Positions 25,816 to 34,818 are shown, counted from the stretch's first letter. The stretch is 64,000 nt of DNA from Vibrio mediterranei (GCF_900088415.1 NZ_FLLQ01000006.1:62001-126000); one strand, 5' to 3'. Made by a program: numbers and translations. The notes: generated by a model not told the origin, from the sequence alone.

Positions 25816-26844
25816 ATGACGAAATCGCTTTTTCGCCAGTCATTTCTGAAAGATACATTGGAAACCGAAACTGAGTTCACTGCAAAATCGCTGAACACTC
25901 CAGATGGAGTGAAAATGGAACTGAGTTATCGTGGGGTACTAGAAGTTACCCCAAAACATCTAGATAAAGACAGTAAACACATCATAATTTCATGTGGCAT
26001 CCACGGTGACGAAACAGCGCCGATGGAACTGGTCAGCAAAATGGTGGAAGACATAGAATCGGGCTTTTTGAAGCTGAATGCTCGTTGTCTGTTTATCATT
26101 GCTCATCCAGAGGCTACCAACCGACATACGCGTTTTATTGATGAGAATCTAAATCGATTATTCGGTAGTAAAGAACATGCGGTAAATCGTGAGGTGGCGA
26201 TTGCTAAGCACTTGAGATTGTTAGTCGACAAATTTTATCAAGGAACAGAAGAGGTAAGTCGCTGGCACTTGGATTTGCACTGTGCGATTCGTGAATCAAA
26301 ACACTACTCTTTTGTCGTTAGCCCTCGCTCTCGACATGCGGTAAGAAGCAAGGCTCTGTTTGATTACGTCGCGAGCGCGCATATGGATGCGGTGCTGTTA
26401 TCCAATGCGCCGTCGAGCACGTTTAGTTGGTTCTCCGCCGAGAACTATGGCGCGCAAGCGTTAACAATGGAGCTTGGGCGTGTAGCGCGAATTGGCGAAA
26501 ACGATCTGGAAAAATTGCTTGCGTTTGATATTGCTACTCGAGATCTATTGTCTGAAGAAACACCAGAGCATTTAGCGAAGCAGCCAGTCATTTATCGTGT
26601 GTCACGCACTGTGGTTCGTCACCACGATGATTTTGGCTTCTTGTTTGACGATGATGTCGAGAACTTCACAGAGTTTAAACACGGTGAAGTCTTTGGCCAT
26701 GACGGTGATAAACCATTAATGGCAAAGAACGATCATGAAGCCATTGTTTTTCCGAACCGCAAAGTGGTGGTTGGGCAACGTGCTGCCTTGATGGTGGTTA
26801 AAGTGGCAACCCGCTATGAGGATGACCAACTGGTCTACGATTGA
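25816..26844 (+). CDS. astE: AstE-like succinylglutamate desuccinylase
   Basis: A zinc-dependent amidohydrolase of the AstE/aspartoacylase family, 342 residues. The zinc ligands are His63 and Glu66 (GIHGDE) and His155 (LDLHCAIRES). Glu219 in LTMELGR is the catalytic base. The ENLNR motif at 110-114 is also typical. AstE completes arginine catabolism by the succinyltransferase pathway (N-succinylglutamate to glutamate and succinate). No other ast gene is nearby, so its pathway role is inferred from sequence. GGGAG lies about 6 nt before the ATG. Confidence 0.87.
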   Translation: MTKSLFRQSFLKDTLETETEFTAKSLNTPDGVKMELSYRGVLEVTPKHLDKDSKHIIISCGIHGDETAPMELVSKMVEDIESGFLKLNARCLFIIAHPEATNRHTRFIDENLNRLFGSKEHAVNREVAIAKHLRLLVDKFYQGTEEVSRWHLDLHCAIRESKHYSFVVSPRSRHAVRSKALFDYVASAHMDAVLLSNAPSSTFSWFSAENYGAQALTMELGRVARIGENDLEKLLAFDIATRDLLSEETPEHLAKQPVIYRVSRTVVRHHDDFGFLFDDDVENFTEFKHGEVFGHDGDKPLMAKNDHEAIVFPNRKVVVGQRAALMVVKVATRYEDDQLVYD

Positions 26845-26889
26845 TCGAAAAACAGTGGCGTTCTGCATCGCCGCTGTTATGCTTCTCAA

Positions 26890-27888
26890 ATGGAATTCAA
26901 TCAGTTACTGAATCAAAACCAAAGACGCTGGCGCAAATTGATTATTGCGATGACTGGCGTCTTAGTTATTTTCGCGTTACTCCACCTATCGGTTGGAGAG
27001 CTTTTTATTAATCCGTTCTCACCTCAGACCGCACTTGAGTCTCGTCTTCTCTATGATTTGCGTTTACCAAGACTGCTTGCTGCCGCTGCCATTGGAGCTG
27101 CGCTCGCGCTCTCTGGTGCTTCACTGCAAGTGTTGTTAGGTAATGTACTCGCAGAACCTGGTGTCCTTGGTATTTCAGGCGGTGCCAGTCTAGGGATGGT
27201 GATCATTTTGTTTGCTTTTCCCGCAGCTGCGACGCCACTGGGTTTTATGTTATCCGGGGTGGTTGGGGCACTTGGCTTCACCTTGATATTGGTGAGTATG
27301 GCCAAAACCATGAGATTGACAACAACTCGACTGCTGTTAGTTGGTGTCGCACTTGGAATTCTATCTAGCGCTGTGGTGACTTGGGCGTTCTACTTCAGTG
27401 ACGAGCTTAGTCTTCGCCAGTTAATGTACTGGTTGATGGGAAGCGTCGGTGGGGTAAGTTGGTATCAGCATGTTCTCACGGTGTTAATGATTCCAATAGG
27501 CATCTGGCTATGCCTTCAAGGTAAGGTTTTGGATAAGTTGATGGTAGGCGAAGTGCACGCTAAGCAATTGGGTGTGGATGTAAACCGCGTCCGTTGGCAA
27601 CTCATCCTTTGTGTATCGCTGTTGGTAGGTGGCTCGGTTGCTTTAGGTGGTGTGATTAGCTTCGTTGGATTAGTTGTCCCGCATCTACTTCGTTTGGCTT
27701 TCGGCACTGAAAACCGTTATTTGTTGCCATTGTCTGCGGTAACGGGAGCAACATTGTTGGTGATCTCTGACATACTTGCGCGACTAGTACTGGATTCTGC
27801 TGAGCTACCCGTTGGAGTGATGACCACGACAATAGGAGCGCCGATCTTTATTTGGATGCTGGTGAAGAGTCATGATTCAAGTTCATAA
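26890..27888 (+). CDS. btuC: Vitamin B12 ABC transporter permease BtuC
   Basis: An inner-membrane subunit of the BtuCD-F importer, 332 residues with about ten membrane segments. The family signature RLPRLLAAAAIGAALALSG and the ATPase-docking loop region GGVISFVGLVVPHLLR are clear. Haem and siderophore permeases share this fold. The adjacent btuD and the upstream cobTSUC cluster favour B12. The gene overlaps btuD by 17 nt. No btuF or btuB is present here. The ATG has no strong ribosome site, so the start is moderately sure. Confidence 0.87.
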   Translation: MEFNQLLNQNQRRWRKLIIAMTGVLVIFALLHLSVGELFINPFSPQTALESRLLYDLRLPRLLAAAAIGAALALSGASLQVLLGNVLAEPGVLGISGGASLGMVIILFAFPAAATPLGFMLSGVVGALGFTLILVSMAKTMRLTTTRLLLVGVALGILSSAVVTWAFYFSDELSLRQLMYWLMGSVGGVSWYQHVLTVLMIPIGIWLCLQGKVLDKLMVGEVHAKQLGVDVNRVRWQLILCVSLLVGGSVALGGVISFVGLVVPHLLRLAFGTENRYLLPLSAVTGATLLVISDILARLVLDSAELPVGVMTTTIGAPIFIWMLVKSHDSSS

Positions 27889-28630
27889 CCTAACTATTGG
27901 CACTAGGTTACTGCCATTGACGATCGATATCCCAACGGGACAACTAACGCATGTTATTGGTCCGAACGGTAGTGGCAAAAGCACTTTACTAGCAGCTTTG
28001 GCTGGTGTGATTGACTACCAAGGTGACATTGTTATTGAAGGTACTGTGCTGTCGACCTTATCTCTTCCAGATATTGCATTAACGCGAGCCTATCTCAGTC
28101 AATCCGCTCGCCCAGCGTTCAATATGCCTGTTTACCAGTTTCTTTCGTTATCCATTCCTGCAAATTGCAGAGATGACAGCGAAGAGGTAAATCGAGCTAT
28201 TTTATCTATTGTCGAACTGCTTAATCTGGATACCATGTTGAGTCGTACCGTCCATCATTTATCTGGTGGGGAGTGGCAGCGAGTGCGGTTAGCGGCTTGT
28301 TGTCTTCAAGTTTGGAAACCTATCAACCCATTAGCCAAATATCTAATTCTGGACGAACCAGCGGCTCCACTTGATATTGGCCAGGAAAAATACCTTCATA
28401 GACTCATAGATCTTGTCACTGGGCAGGGTACAACTGTCGTTGTGGCGAATCACGATCTTAACGTGACTTTGAGAAGGGCGGACAATGTTGTGCTATTAAG
28501 CAATGGTGTACTCGAAGCGGTAGGGAGTAGCCAGCATGTTCTGACAGTTGAGAACATCAACTCGGTTTACAGGACCAATGTGCAAAAGCTCGAACATAAC
28601 GGCAGAGCCTATCTTATTTTTGAAGATTAA
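27872..28630 (+). CDS. btuD: Vitamin B12 ABC transporter ATP-binding protein BtuD
   Basis: The ATPase subunit of the B12 importer, 252 residues. Walker A GPNGSGKST is at residues 30-38, the signature is LSGGEWQR, and Walker B is LILDEPAAPLD. The PAAPLD form, rather than PTSALD, and the short length match BtuD proteins. The 17-nt overlap with btuC means coupled synthesis. A hairpin between this gene and the converging small membrane gene follows. Confidence 0.88.
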   Translation: MIQVHNLTIGTRLLPLTIDIPTGQLTHVIGPNGSGKSTLLAALAGVIDYQGDIVIEGTVLSTLSLPDIALTRAYLSQSARPAFNMPVYQFLSLSIPANCRDDSEEVNRAILSIVELLNLDTMLSRTVHHLSGGEWQRVRLAACCLQVWKPINPLAKYLILDEPAAPLDIGQEKYLHRLIDLVTGQGTTVVVANHDLNVTLRRADNVVLLSNGVLEAVGSSQHVLTVENINSVYRTNVQKLEHNGRAYLIFED

Positions 28631-28684
28631 TGATGCCGTTAATGGAATGACCAGGGCATTTGGACAAACAGCCTCATCGTCGTA

Positions 28685-28712
28685 ATAGGTTAGCTTTGTT
28701 CAGCTAACCTAT
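28685..28712. terminator. Palindromic stem-loop between converging genes
   Basis: A perfect 11-bp stem, ATAGGTTAGCT at 28685-28695 with 28702-28712, has a 6-nt loop. There is no long T-run on either side. Its position between btuD (+) and the small membrane gene (-) suggests a shared transcript end. Confidence 0.55.
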
Positions 28713-28745
28713 GCTTAGCTTAATGATTGAACTGAAGGATTAACA

Positions 28746-28946
28746 TTAGTGGTTGAGAGCCACGAAAATCGCAATAACAGACAAAATGGATGGAATTGCG
28801 ATCCCAATAATCATCACTTTCAATTTCATCCAGTATAATCTTGATTCATATCTCCGCGTTTGCTCCAGTAGATACAAAAGCCGATCTAACTTCATATCTT
28901 CATCACCAAAATAGGCAGCGAGTTCTTCGTCATAACGTAAGCTCAT
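28746..28946 (-). CDS. Small membrane protein downstream of SulP carrier
   Basis: A 66-residue protein with an acidic N-terminal half (MSLRYDEELAAYFGDEDMKLD), a basic amphipathic stretch (EQTRRYESRLYW) and one C-terminal hydrophobic segment (VMIIGIAIPSILSVIAIFVA). I do not recognise a named family. GGAGAA precedes the ATG, and it starts 21 nt after the SulP gene, so the two are co-transcribed. It may be an accessory subunit of the carrier, which is inference from the operon. Confidence 0.72.
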   Translation of the reverse strand: MSLRYDEELAAYFGDEDMKLDRLLYLLEQTRRYESRLYWMKLKVMIIGIAIPSILSVIAIFVALNH

Positions 28947-28967
28947 TGTTGGTTCTCCTATTGGTGA

Positions 28968-30455
28968 TTAGTGACCGAATGTCATAGTTAAGAAGTTAGG
29001 GTTGTCATATTTACCGTATTTTTTGACCAGAGCTTCGGTTTGAGGATTCATCCCGATGACTTCAACTTGATTACCAAGTTTGGAAAAACGTAAAACCACT
29101 CTATCTAAGGCATCAACCGCGGTAATATCCCAAAAGTGAGCATCTGATAAATCGATTGTGACCACAGGGTGCTCATTGTCATAACTAAACATATCAACGA
29201 AGTCGTAGGCTGATGCAAAGAAAATCTGCCCATGAACCTTATGAGTAATATGCTCCCCATCAACAATAACTTCGTCGACCACATCCATGATAGAGATACT
29301 GGCATTGGCGTAAAATACGGAAGCCAAAAGTACGCCAACTAGCACGCCGATGGCGAGATTATGTGTCATAACCACGGATACCACCGTTGCTAGCATGATG
29401 ACATTGGATTGGAGTGGGTGATGTTTTATCTCGACCAGCGATTTCCAAGAGAAGGTGGAGATGGAAACCATAATCATCACAGCGACAAGTGCAGCCATTG
29501 GGATTTGCTTTAAGAAGTCGCCAAGAAAAACTACCATTACCAGCAATGCTACGCCGGCAAATAAGGTGGACAGTCGAGTTCTTCCTCCTGATTTCATGTT
29601 AACCATAGACTGACCAATCATGGCACAACCAGCCATGCCGCCCAGTAATCCTGCAACAATATTAGCAACACCTTGACCTTTGCACTCTTTGTTCTTATCA
29701 CTGGTTGAATCGGTGTAATCATCAATGATGGTCGCCGTCATTAGTGACTCCAACACGCCAACAACTGCTAAGGCAAGTGAATAAGGGAAGATGATTTGCA
29801 GCGTTTCTAAATTGAATGGAATATCAGGTAAAAGGAAGACTGGTAAAGTATTAGGCAGTTCACCCATATCACCAACGGTTCTGACGTCAAAACCCAGGTA
29901 GGTACTGATTAGGGTAATCGCGACAATACACACTAAAGGAGAGGGTAACGCCTTGCCAATTTTAGGGATTAAAGGAAGCAAATAAATGATGCCTAATCCT
30001 GCTAGTGTTAGTGCGTACACGTGCCATGTCACATCGGTCAACTCAGGCAATTGTGCCATGAAGATCAAAATGGCTAGCGCATTGATAAACCCAGTAATGA
30101 TCGATTTGGCGATAAATCGCATCAGATTGCCCAGTTTAAGCCAACCGATTACATATTGAATCACTCCGGTTAACAGGGTTGCTGCCAAAAGGTAATCCAA
30201 TCCGTGGTTTTTAACCAAAGAGGTCATCAATAAAGCCATGGCTCCAGTAGCCGCTGAGACCATGCCAGGTCTTGCGCCAGTAAAAGCAATGACGACACAG
30301 ATACTAAACGAGGCATACAAGCCTACTTTAGGATCTAATCCTGCAATAATCGAAAAGGCAATAGCCTCTGGAATCAATGCTAGGGCAACAACAATACCTG
30401 CTAAGAGATCGTTGCTGATGTTACTAAACCACTCTTCTTTACTAAAAACTGCCAT
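28968..30455 (-). CDS. SulP-family anion permease with STAS domain
   Basis: A 495-residue inner-membrane carrier. The N-terminal half has about ten to twelve membrane segments, including ALALIPEAIAFSIIAGLDPKVGLYASF, the family signature. The C-terminal 100 residues form a STAS domain (VVTIDLSDAHFWDITAVDALDRVV). The group transports sulfate, bicarbonate or C4-dicarboxylates, and the substrate here is not determined. The frame extends to 30518, but MAVFSKEEWF at 30455 is the expected start. A 523-nt leader lies upstream. Confidence 0.87.
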   Translation of the reverse strand: MAVFSKEEWFSNISNDLLAGIVVALALIPEAIAFSIIAGLDPKVGLYASFSICVVIAFTGARPGMVSAATGAMALLMTSLVKNHGLDYLLAATLLTGVIQYVIGWLKLGNLMRFIAKSIITGFINALAILIFMAQLPELTDVTWHVYALTLAGLGIIYLLPLIPKIGKALPSPLVCIVAITLISTYLGFDVRTVGDMGELPNTLPVFLLPDIPFNLETLQIIFPYSLALAVVGVLESLMTATIIDDYTDSTSDKNKECKGQGVANIVAGLLGGMAGCAMIGQSMVNMKSGGRTRLSTLFAGVALLVMVVFLGDFLKQIPMAALVAVMIMVSISTFSWKSLVEIKHHPLQSNVIMLATVVSVVMTHNLAIGVLVGVLLASVFYANASISIMDVVDEVIVDGEHITHKVHGQIFFASAYDFVDMFSYDNEHPVVTIDLSDAHFWDITAVDALDRVVLRFSKLGNQVEVIGMNPQTEALVKKYGKYDNPNFLTMTFGH

Positions 30456-30928
30456 ATAAATGAGTTCTGTCCTAATTATCAAATTGTAAAAAGCCAACTT
30501 CGTTTCGCGCGAGCGCAAGTACGAATTTGTCGTTTAGAACCTAAGTTCTTTTTGTTTCGGCTGTCGCCGAGCGTTCATTTTTGGGATTTTGTAGTCACAA
30601 CCAGATATCTGGGACGATACCTAATCGCAGTGAGTAATCGTGTAATTACTTACATGCCGTGACCAATGCTGTGTTGACCTCAAGAAGGCAAAGATGCCTC
30701 AATCAGTCTGCGTATAGCTGTGACGCTTGGGAGAGCGCCGACAAGAGTTATTCGATAGCACTAAGGTATTAAACTAGCGCCAGTTTTTATAAACTTGCAT
30801 TAGGTTTTTTGCCTTGGTATCGAATGGCTGGCATTGTACGCTCATCTCGTTATGTGCATAGATGCTCAATCATAACTTGCAGTTTTGATAGGTAGAAATA
30901 AAGCGAAGGAGTGAATGATTCTAAGGGA
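30456..30928 (-). other. Long leader upstream of the SulP gene, possibly structured
   Basis: There is no gene in this stretch. Read on the minus strand it contains GGCATCTTTGCC (near 30690-30701), CTCGGCGACAGCCGA (about 30560-30575) and GAACTTAGGTTC (about 30538-30550), each able to form a short hairpin. This suggests a structured 5' UTR. I could not match it to a known riboswitch class. Confidence 0.35.
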
Positions 30929-30961
30929 AACAAAAATGGCTATCACAAGGATAGCCATTTT
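30929..30961 (-). terminator. Intrinsic terminator of the NTPase-like gene
   Basis: AAAATGGCTATC (30933-30944) pairs perfectly with 30950-30961 around ACAAG. On the minus strand it ends in TTTTTGTTT, 17 nt after the stop of the gene at 30979. Confidence 0.88.
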
Positions 30962-30978
30962 AAAGCAAGTCGCTCGGT

Positions 30979-31551
30979 CTATACCAAAGGAGTTAGATCT
31001 GCTGGGCGGTAATAGACGGATTTAAGTACTTTGCCTTTACGAATTGTTTTTGCTTCAGAAACGAAATCTTCAGCACATTTTGCGATGATGTATTCGCCTT
31101 TTTGAACGGCCATTAGGGCAATGCCTTGCTTCGCGTAGTGCGCTTCAGTTTCCGCATACTCTTGCTCGTTGCGGCATACTTTGCTCATGTTACTAGAGTG
31201 GATTTCATCCCAGCATTTGATGAAGTCGATATCGCGGTTGGCTGCTACATGCAGTAGAAGCTCAATAAGGTAACTGATAGCCACGTTATCTTCTACTTTG
31301 CTGTCGCCAAGGTGCACTAAGCGACCCATTAAGACATAAACAGAATCGATGATCGCGTCCGCTTGTTCGACTTTGCTGTCAGCTTCCGCCAACTCAGTCA
31401 TTTCTTCGATAGCAAGAGAGCTATGCAAAGTATCCGCTGCATCATCTAGAGAATTAGGGTCATTTACTGGTAGGTCAAATGTAGTACGGAACTCAGTGAT
31501 ATCACGATAAAGGTGATCGAAAATCTCTTGGGTAAGTTTGGTTAATTTCAT
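30979..31551 (-). CDS. MazG-like all-alpha NTP pyrophosphohydrolase-like protein
   Basis: A 190-residue, mostly helical protein. The central part contains the metal-binding pattern of all-alpha NTP pyrophosphohydrolases, LAIEEMTELAEA (about residues 46-57) followed by EQADAIIDSVYVLMG (about 62-76), the E-x-x-E plus E/D-x-x-D arrangement. The nearest described group I recall is the phosphoribosyl-ATP pyrophosphohydrolase-like family of COG4696. The C-terminal extension (KCAEDFVSEAKTIRKGKV) is basic. It likely hydrolyses (modified) nucleotides. It is monocistronic with its own terminator. Confidence 0.7.
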   Translation of the reverse strand: MKLTKLTQEIFDHLYRDITEFRTTFDLPVNDPNSLDDAADTLHSSLAIEEMTELAEADSKVEQADAIIDSVYVLMGRLVHLGDSKVEDNVAISYLIELLLHVAANRDIDFIKCWDEIHSSNMSKVCRNEQEYAETEAHYAKQGIALMAVQKGEYIIAKCAEDFVSEAKTIRKGKVLKSVYYRPADLTPLV

Positions 31552-31708
31552 CGATTTCTGTCTTTTGGTATAGGTTTTACGATCCTATCAAACACCATGG
31601 CTTTTCGCTAGCAATGCGATATATGCGTCTTGTAGATATAAGTGTGATTGATTTATCACTATTGCTAATTTGTGTGTACACTTTGTTCACGATCTAATCA
31701 CTGTAAGA

Positions 31709-31910
31709 TTGAATAAGATCATGATTGTTATTAGAATTATTTCGACCTCCAAAACAAGCTGTGAATTTCGACTAATCGGTGTCATGTATACGAGAACGGG
31801 TTGGTCTACAGTTTCAGAAAGTACACGTACTTTTTGGAAAACGTCGTTTCGGAATTAGGGTCCCGAGTCGTCGTACTTAAAGGCCACCTTTCGAGGTGGC
31901 CTTTTAACAT
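31709..31910 (+). ncRNA. Candidate small RNA with promoter and terminator
   Basis: TTGAAT (31709-31714) and TAGAAT (31732-31737) are spaced by 17 bp, which would start a transcript near 31744. A strong terminator ends at about 31910, giving a transcript of about 165 nt. AAAGT/ACTTT at 31818-31833 forms an internal hairpin. A 62-codon frame at 31670-31858 crosses it but lacks a ribosome site and any recognisable protein. No known Vibrio sRNA was matched by eye. Confidence 0.4.
31879..31910 (+). terminator. Intrinsic terminator without an upstream gene
   Basis: AAAGGCCACCT pairs with AGGTGGCCTTTT around TTCG (about 31880-31905). No recognised gene precedes it on the plus strand, which supports the candidate small RNA. 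On the minus strand it lies beyond the 87-residue gene, but its T-tract is weaker there. Confidence 0.8.
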
Positions 31911-31973
31911 TTTGTACGCAATAGAGCAGTAAAACGGGTGTTACCTAGACACAACAGGTTTGCGTTGAAAATG

Positions 31974-32237
31974 TCATCTGCCACTAGGCAGTTCCGTATA
32001 GAAGTCATCGAAGTTGCCCCACAGTTCTAGTAACTGATACACCTCTCTTTGAGTAATAAACTTACTATTCAAATGATCTTTGTCATCTAAAAGCACGAGG
32101 TAGTGAGGCGTGACTTGGTTTGCTGTTGATATGGCATTCCATTGGGCGAGAATACTCTCGGAGCAAGCGTTAGAAAAAGTGGCAAGTTCGATGCCTGTTT
32201 CTCCAACAGTATTGTAGATAGTTAGAGATAAACTCAT
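31974..32237 (-). CDS. Hypothetical protein, 87 residues
   Basis: A small soluble protein that I do not recognise: it opens MSLSLTIYNTVGETGIELAT, has a single Cys in SNACSES and ends in the acidic NFDDFYTELPSGR. There is no signal peptide or membrane segment. The frame is isolated, with AT-rich upstream sequence and a terminator-like hairpin downstream. Codon choice looks like that of the neighbours, so it is probably real. Confidence 0.6.
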   Translation of the reverse strand: MSLSLTIYNTVGETGIELATFSNACSESILAQWNAISTANQVTPHYLVLLDDKDHLNSKFITQREVYQLLELWGNFDDFYTELPSGR

Positions 32238-32351
32238 ATTAAAATGCTGAATGAATAGAGTCTTAAGGATGGCTGTAGTGTATCAGTAGGCATGAATACT
32301 ACAAAGCAAAGACTTGTCAGAATTGTATGGCATTTATACGTGGAAAAGTTC

Positions 32352-32378
32352 GCCCACTAAACTAACAGCATAGTGGGC
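32352..32378 (-). terminator. Stem-loop after the 42-residue membrane gene
   Basis: GCCCACTA (32352-32359) pairs with TAGTGGGC (32371-32378) across an 11-nt loop, 7 nt after the small gene stop. On the minus strand GAACTTTT follows. Confidence 0.6.
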
Positions 32379-32385
32379 AGACTAA

Positions 32386-32514
32386 TCACTTCGTTGACTC
32401 TACTTGAGCCGTAGTTTGGGCTGCGTTGTCATGTCCCATTTGATCCATGATGTCGTAGGTCACAAAATAGGTGACAAGCAGAATCAAAGGGATAAATTTA
32501 ATCCAAGGTTTCAT
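32386..32514 (-). CDS. Small membrane protein, 42 residues
   Basis: ATG at 32514 opens a 42-codon frame ending in TGA at 32386. The product starts MKPWIKFIPLILLVTYFVTY, which gives one membrane segment with a positively charged N-terminus, and ends in a polar tail (DQMGHDNAAQTTAQVESTK). A stem-loop follows at once. It is too short for a normal gene-length cut-off. The family is not recognised, and the ribosome site is weak (GAGACTACTACC). Confidence 0.55.
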   Translation of the reverse strand: MKPWIKFIPLILLVTYFVTYDIMDQMGHDNAAQTTAQVESTK

Positions 32515-32621
32515 GGTAGTAGTCTCATCAAATCAATTAAGGTGAAACTACCACTGAGTTAACGGTTTCGATATGACTAAAATCGCAATGTAAGGTTGAC
32601 TTGAGCAGAGCTTGAATTTGA

Positions 32622-33197
32622 TCAGTGACCAAATAGATATGGGAACAATTGTTTTCTTTCCGATTCATTTAGGGCGCTGACGCGATCAATATTATTATCT
32701 GGGATCGCTTCCGGATTCGGGTAGTGCTTTAGCACTCGCTCCATACTTTCTTCTCGAATAAGGTGGAAGATAGGGTAGGGAGAACGATTGGTCAGATTTT
32801 CTGGGTCTTCTGGCTCTGCACCACCAAAGCAGTAATCTGGGTGGAATGTCGCGACTTGGTAAATACCTTCCCAATCATTTTGTTTGATAAGTGCTTCGAC
32901 CCAATCAATAAAGAAGTTATAGTCCATAAAGTCTTCAAGCATATTCGGAACTACAACCAACGTGGTCTCGAGATCACTCACTTCGGTTTGCTCCAATAAC
33001 ATCAGTTCGCCCAGAATATCTTCTAAAAGACCTTCTTCATTATCGGCCAGACTAACAAAGGTTTTGATTTGCTTGTTTCTTTCAGGTTTAGCGGCAAAAG
33101 GGCAAAGGTTTAAACCAATAACCACATCTTTCAACCACTGTTGAACTTGCTGCTCGATCTTTACTACTTCTTCACGTAAGGGTCTAATTTCTTTCAT
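32622..33197 (-). CDS. DUF1415 family protein
   Basis: A 191-residue soluble protein that matches DUF1415, recognised by the N-terminal WLKDVVIGLNLCPFA (about residues 21-35) and by FHPDYCFGGAEPEDPENLTNRSPYPIFHLIRE. The family is conserved in gammaproteobacteria, but its function is unknown. The conserved Cys, His and Asp residues could bind a metal. It stands alone on the minus strand. Confidence 0.85.
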   Translation of the reverse strand: MKEIRPLREEVVKIEQQVQQWLKDVVIGLNLCPFAAKPERNKQIKTFVSLADNEEGLLEDILGELMLLEQTEVSDLETTLVVVPNMLEDFMDYNFFIDWVEALIKQNDWEGIYQVATFHPDYCFGGAEPEDPENLTNRSPYPIFHLIREESMERVLKHYPNPEAIPDNNIDRVSALNESERKQLFPYLFGH

Positions 33198-33369
33198 ATA
33201 TATTCGTAATCAACACATTGTTGCTATTCAGTTGCTTAAGCCGAGACATCAAGAATCCTACAGCTGAAGTTAGATGATGCTCGCATCTATTTGGTTAAAG
33301 CGTCAGTTCGCCACATGCTAATGCAGTTGAGGCGGATTTGAAACTCTTTTGGATCACTGTCAATCATAG

Positions 33370-34260
33370 TCAATGCTTTAAGAAAGCTCTAAGTTCCTCA
33401 ATAAACGTTCTGACTTTTCGAGGTGTATTAACTCGTTCTCGATAGAGTGCGTACACTGCCCGGTTTTGTAATTGGTAGTGGCTGAGCACTTCGATGAGTT
33501 TGCCATCACTGATTTCTTTTTTAGCCAACTGTCTTGGGAGCATAGCGACACCAAAGTGGTTGAGTAGTGCCGCTTTAATGGCTTGAACACTATTGACCGA
33601 GATCGAAGGCGAAACCTCAATATCGTGCTCTTCCACGCCCTTGCGAAAACGCCATAGAGAATAGTTTTTAAGATTTGGGTCTTCAACTACCCGATGAGAC
33701 AATAAGTCTGTTGGATGTAGAATCGGCTCATGATTTTGCAAATATTGTGGTGACACGCAGACAATGCATTGGTTTTCAGTGAGTTTCGTAGCAACAAGAT
33801 CTAGGTCTTGTTTGACTAAGTTACCTGAGCGGATGGCGACGTCATAGCCTTGCGAAGATATGTCGTTTACTCCGTCATCAAGGAGTAGGTTAACTTTAAC
33901 TTCTGGATACCTAGTACAAAATTCGCAGATGAATGGCATTAACATGATCTCGGTAAGACCATTCGGTGCGAGAACGTTCAGCGTACCCGACATTGCAACG
34001 CTATCGTGCCTAATGCTGTCGTTCAGCGTATCCAACTTAGTCACTAAAATATTTGACTCAAGGTAGTAGTGTTTACCTGCATCAGTTAAAGACAGTGTTT
34101 TCGTTGAACGATTCATTAACCGCGTACCTAGATGATTTTCTAGATCTCGAATGTTCCTGCTAACCAGTGATTTGGATACGCCTAATTGCTTTGAAGCACC
34201 AGTGAAGCTGCCTTCTTCAACGGTACTGATAAACGAGCGCATAAGTGTAAGTAGATTCAT
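33370..34260 (-). CDS. LysR-family transcriptional regulator
   Basis: A 296-residue regulator. The N-terminal winged helix-turn-helix (residues 1-60, EEGSFTGASKQLGVSKSLVSRNIRDLE) is typical of LysR, and a periplasmic-binding-like effector domain follows. The pattern HTH-LGTRLMNRSTKTLSLTDAG matches the AaeR/DmlR-like subgroup. It diverges from the SnoaL-like gene at 34378 with 117 nt between them, so that gene is the probable target. The inducer is unknown. Confidence 0.87.
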   Translation of the reverse strand: MNLLTLMRSFISTVEEGSFTGASKQLGVSKSLVSRNIRDLENHLGTRLMNRSTKTLSLTDAGKHYYLESNILVTKLDTLNDSIRHDSVAMSGTLNVLAPNGLTEIMLMPFICEFCTRYPEVKVNLLLDDGVNDISSQGYDVAIRSGNLVKQDLDLVATKLTENQCIVCVSPQYLQNHEPILHPTDLLSHRVVEDPNLKNYSLWRFRKGVEEHDIEVSPSISVNSVQAIKAALLNHFGVAMLPRQLAKKEISDGKLIEVLSHYQLQNRAVYALYRERVNTPRKVRTFIEELRAFLKH

Positions 34261-34377
34261 GATTCTTCTTATTGTGTACTAATTGTTGACATCCTATCCA
34301 CCTTTTAAAGTCTATTCAAATCTATCGATGTTAATAAAATAACAATAAAAACAAAGGTAAAATAAAGGAGAGTAAAG

Positions 34378-34818
34378 ATGACAAGTAAACAAGTTCAAAC
34401 AATTAAAGACTATTTTGAATTTTGTGTTGATGGAAAGGCAACAGAGCGTGTGGGTGAATATTTTGCGGCTGATGCCTTGATCCATAGACCGGATTGCGGA
34501 ACAACATTACGGGGGCTTGAAGAATTTGAAGCTAAGCTCAAATCTTGCGTTACTGAACGGTACGAAAGTGTGAAAACAACGTTTCAAAGAGTCATCGAGA
34601 CTGAGGGCGAAATAGTCGTGGCGTTAACGCATAAGGCTGAAAATTCAAACACGTGGATGGGTTTTGATGTGTCAGGAAAAGATGTGACATGGACTAGCCT
34701 TACCTATTTCCGTTTCAATAATGAAGGCAAAATAATCGAAGAGATTGTTGAACGAAACGAACTTAGTATGGCTAACCAATTGGGCTTACACCTAGATATC
34801 ACCAAAGAGCGTAATTAA
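34378..34818 (+). CDS. SnoaL-like/NTF2-fold protein
   Basis: A 146-residue protein of the SnoaL/NTF2 cone-like fold, indicated by FCVDGKATERVGEYFAADALIHRPDCGTTLRGLEEF and the closing pattern YFRFNNEGKIIEEIVERNEL. The family includes polyketide cyclases and many enzymes without known reaction. AAAGGAG lies about 10 nt before the ATG. It is divergent from a LysR gene and followed by a terminator. The substrate is unknown. Confidence 0.78.
   Translation: MTSKQVQTIKDYFEFCVDGKATERVGEYFAADALIHRPDCGTTLRGLEEFEAKLKSCVTERYESVKTTFQRVIETEGEIVVALTHKAENSNTWMGFDVSGKDVTWTSLTYFRFNNEGKIIEEIVERNELSMANQLGLHLDITKERN

Noticed and set aside
31670..31858. 62-codon frame inside the candidate small RNA
   Set aside because: It starts upstream of the predicted promoter, lacks a ribosome site and shows no protein-like pattern.
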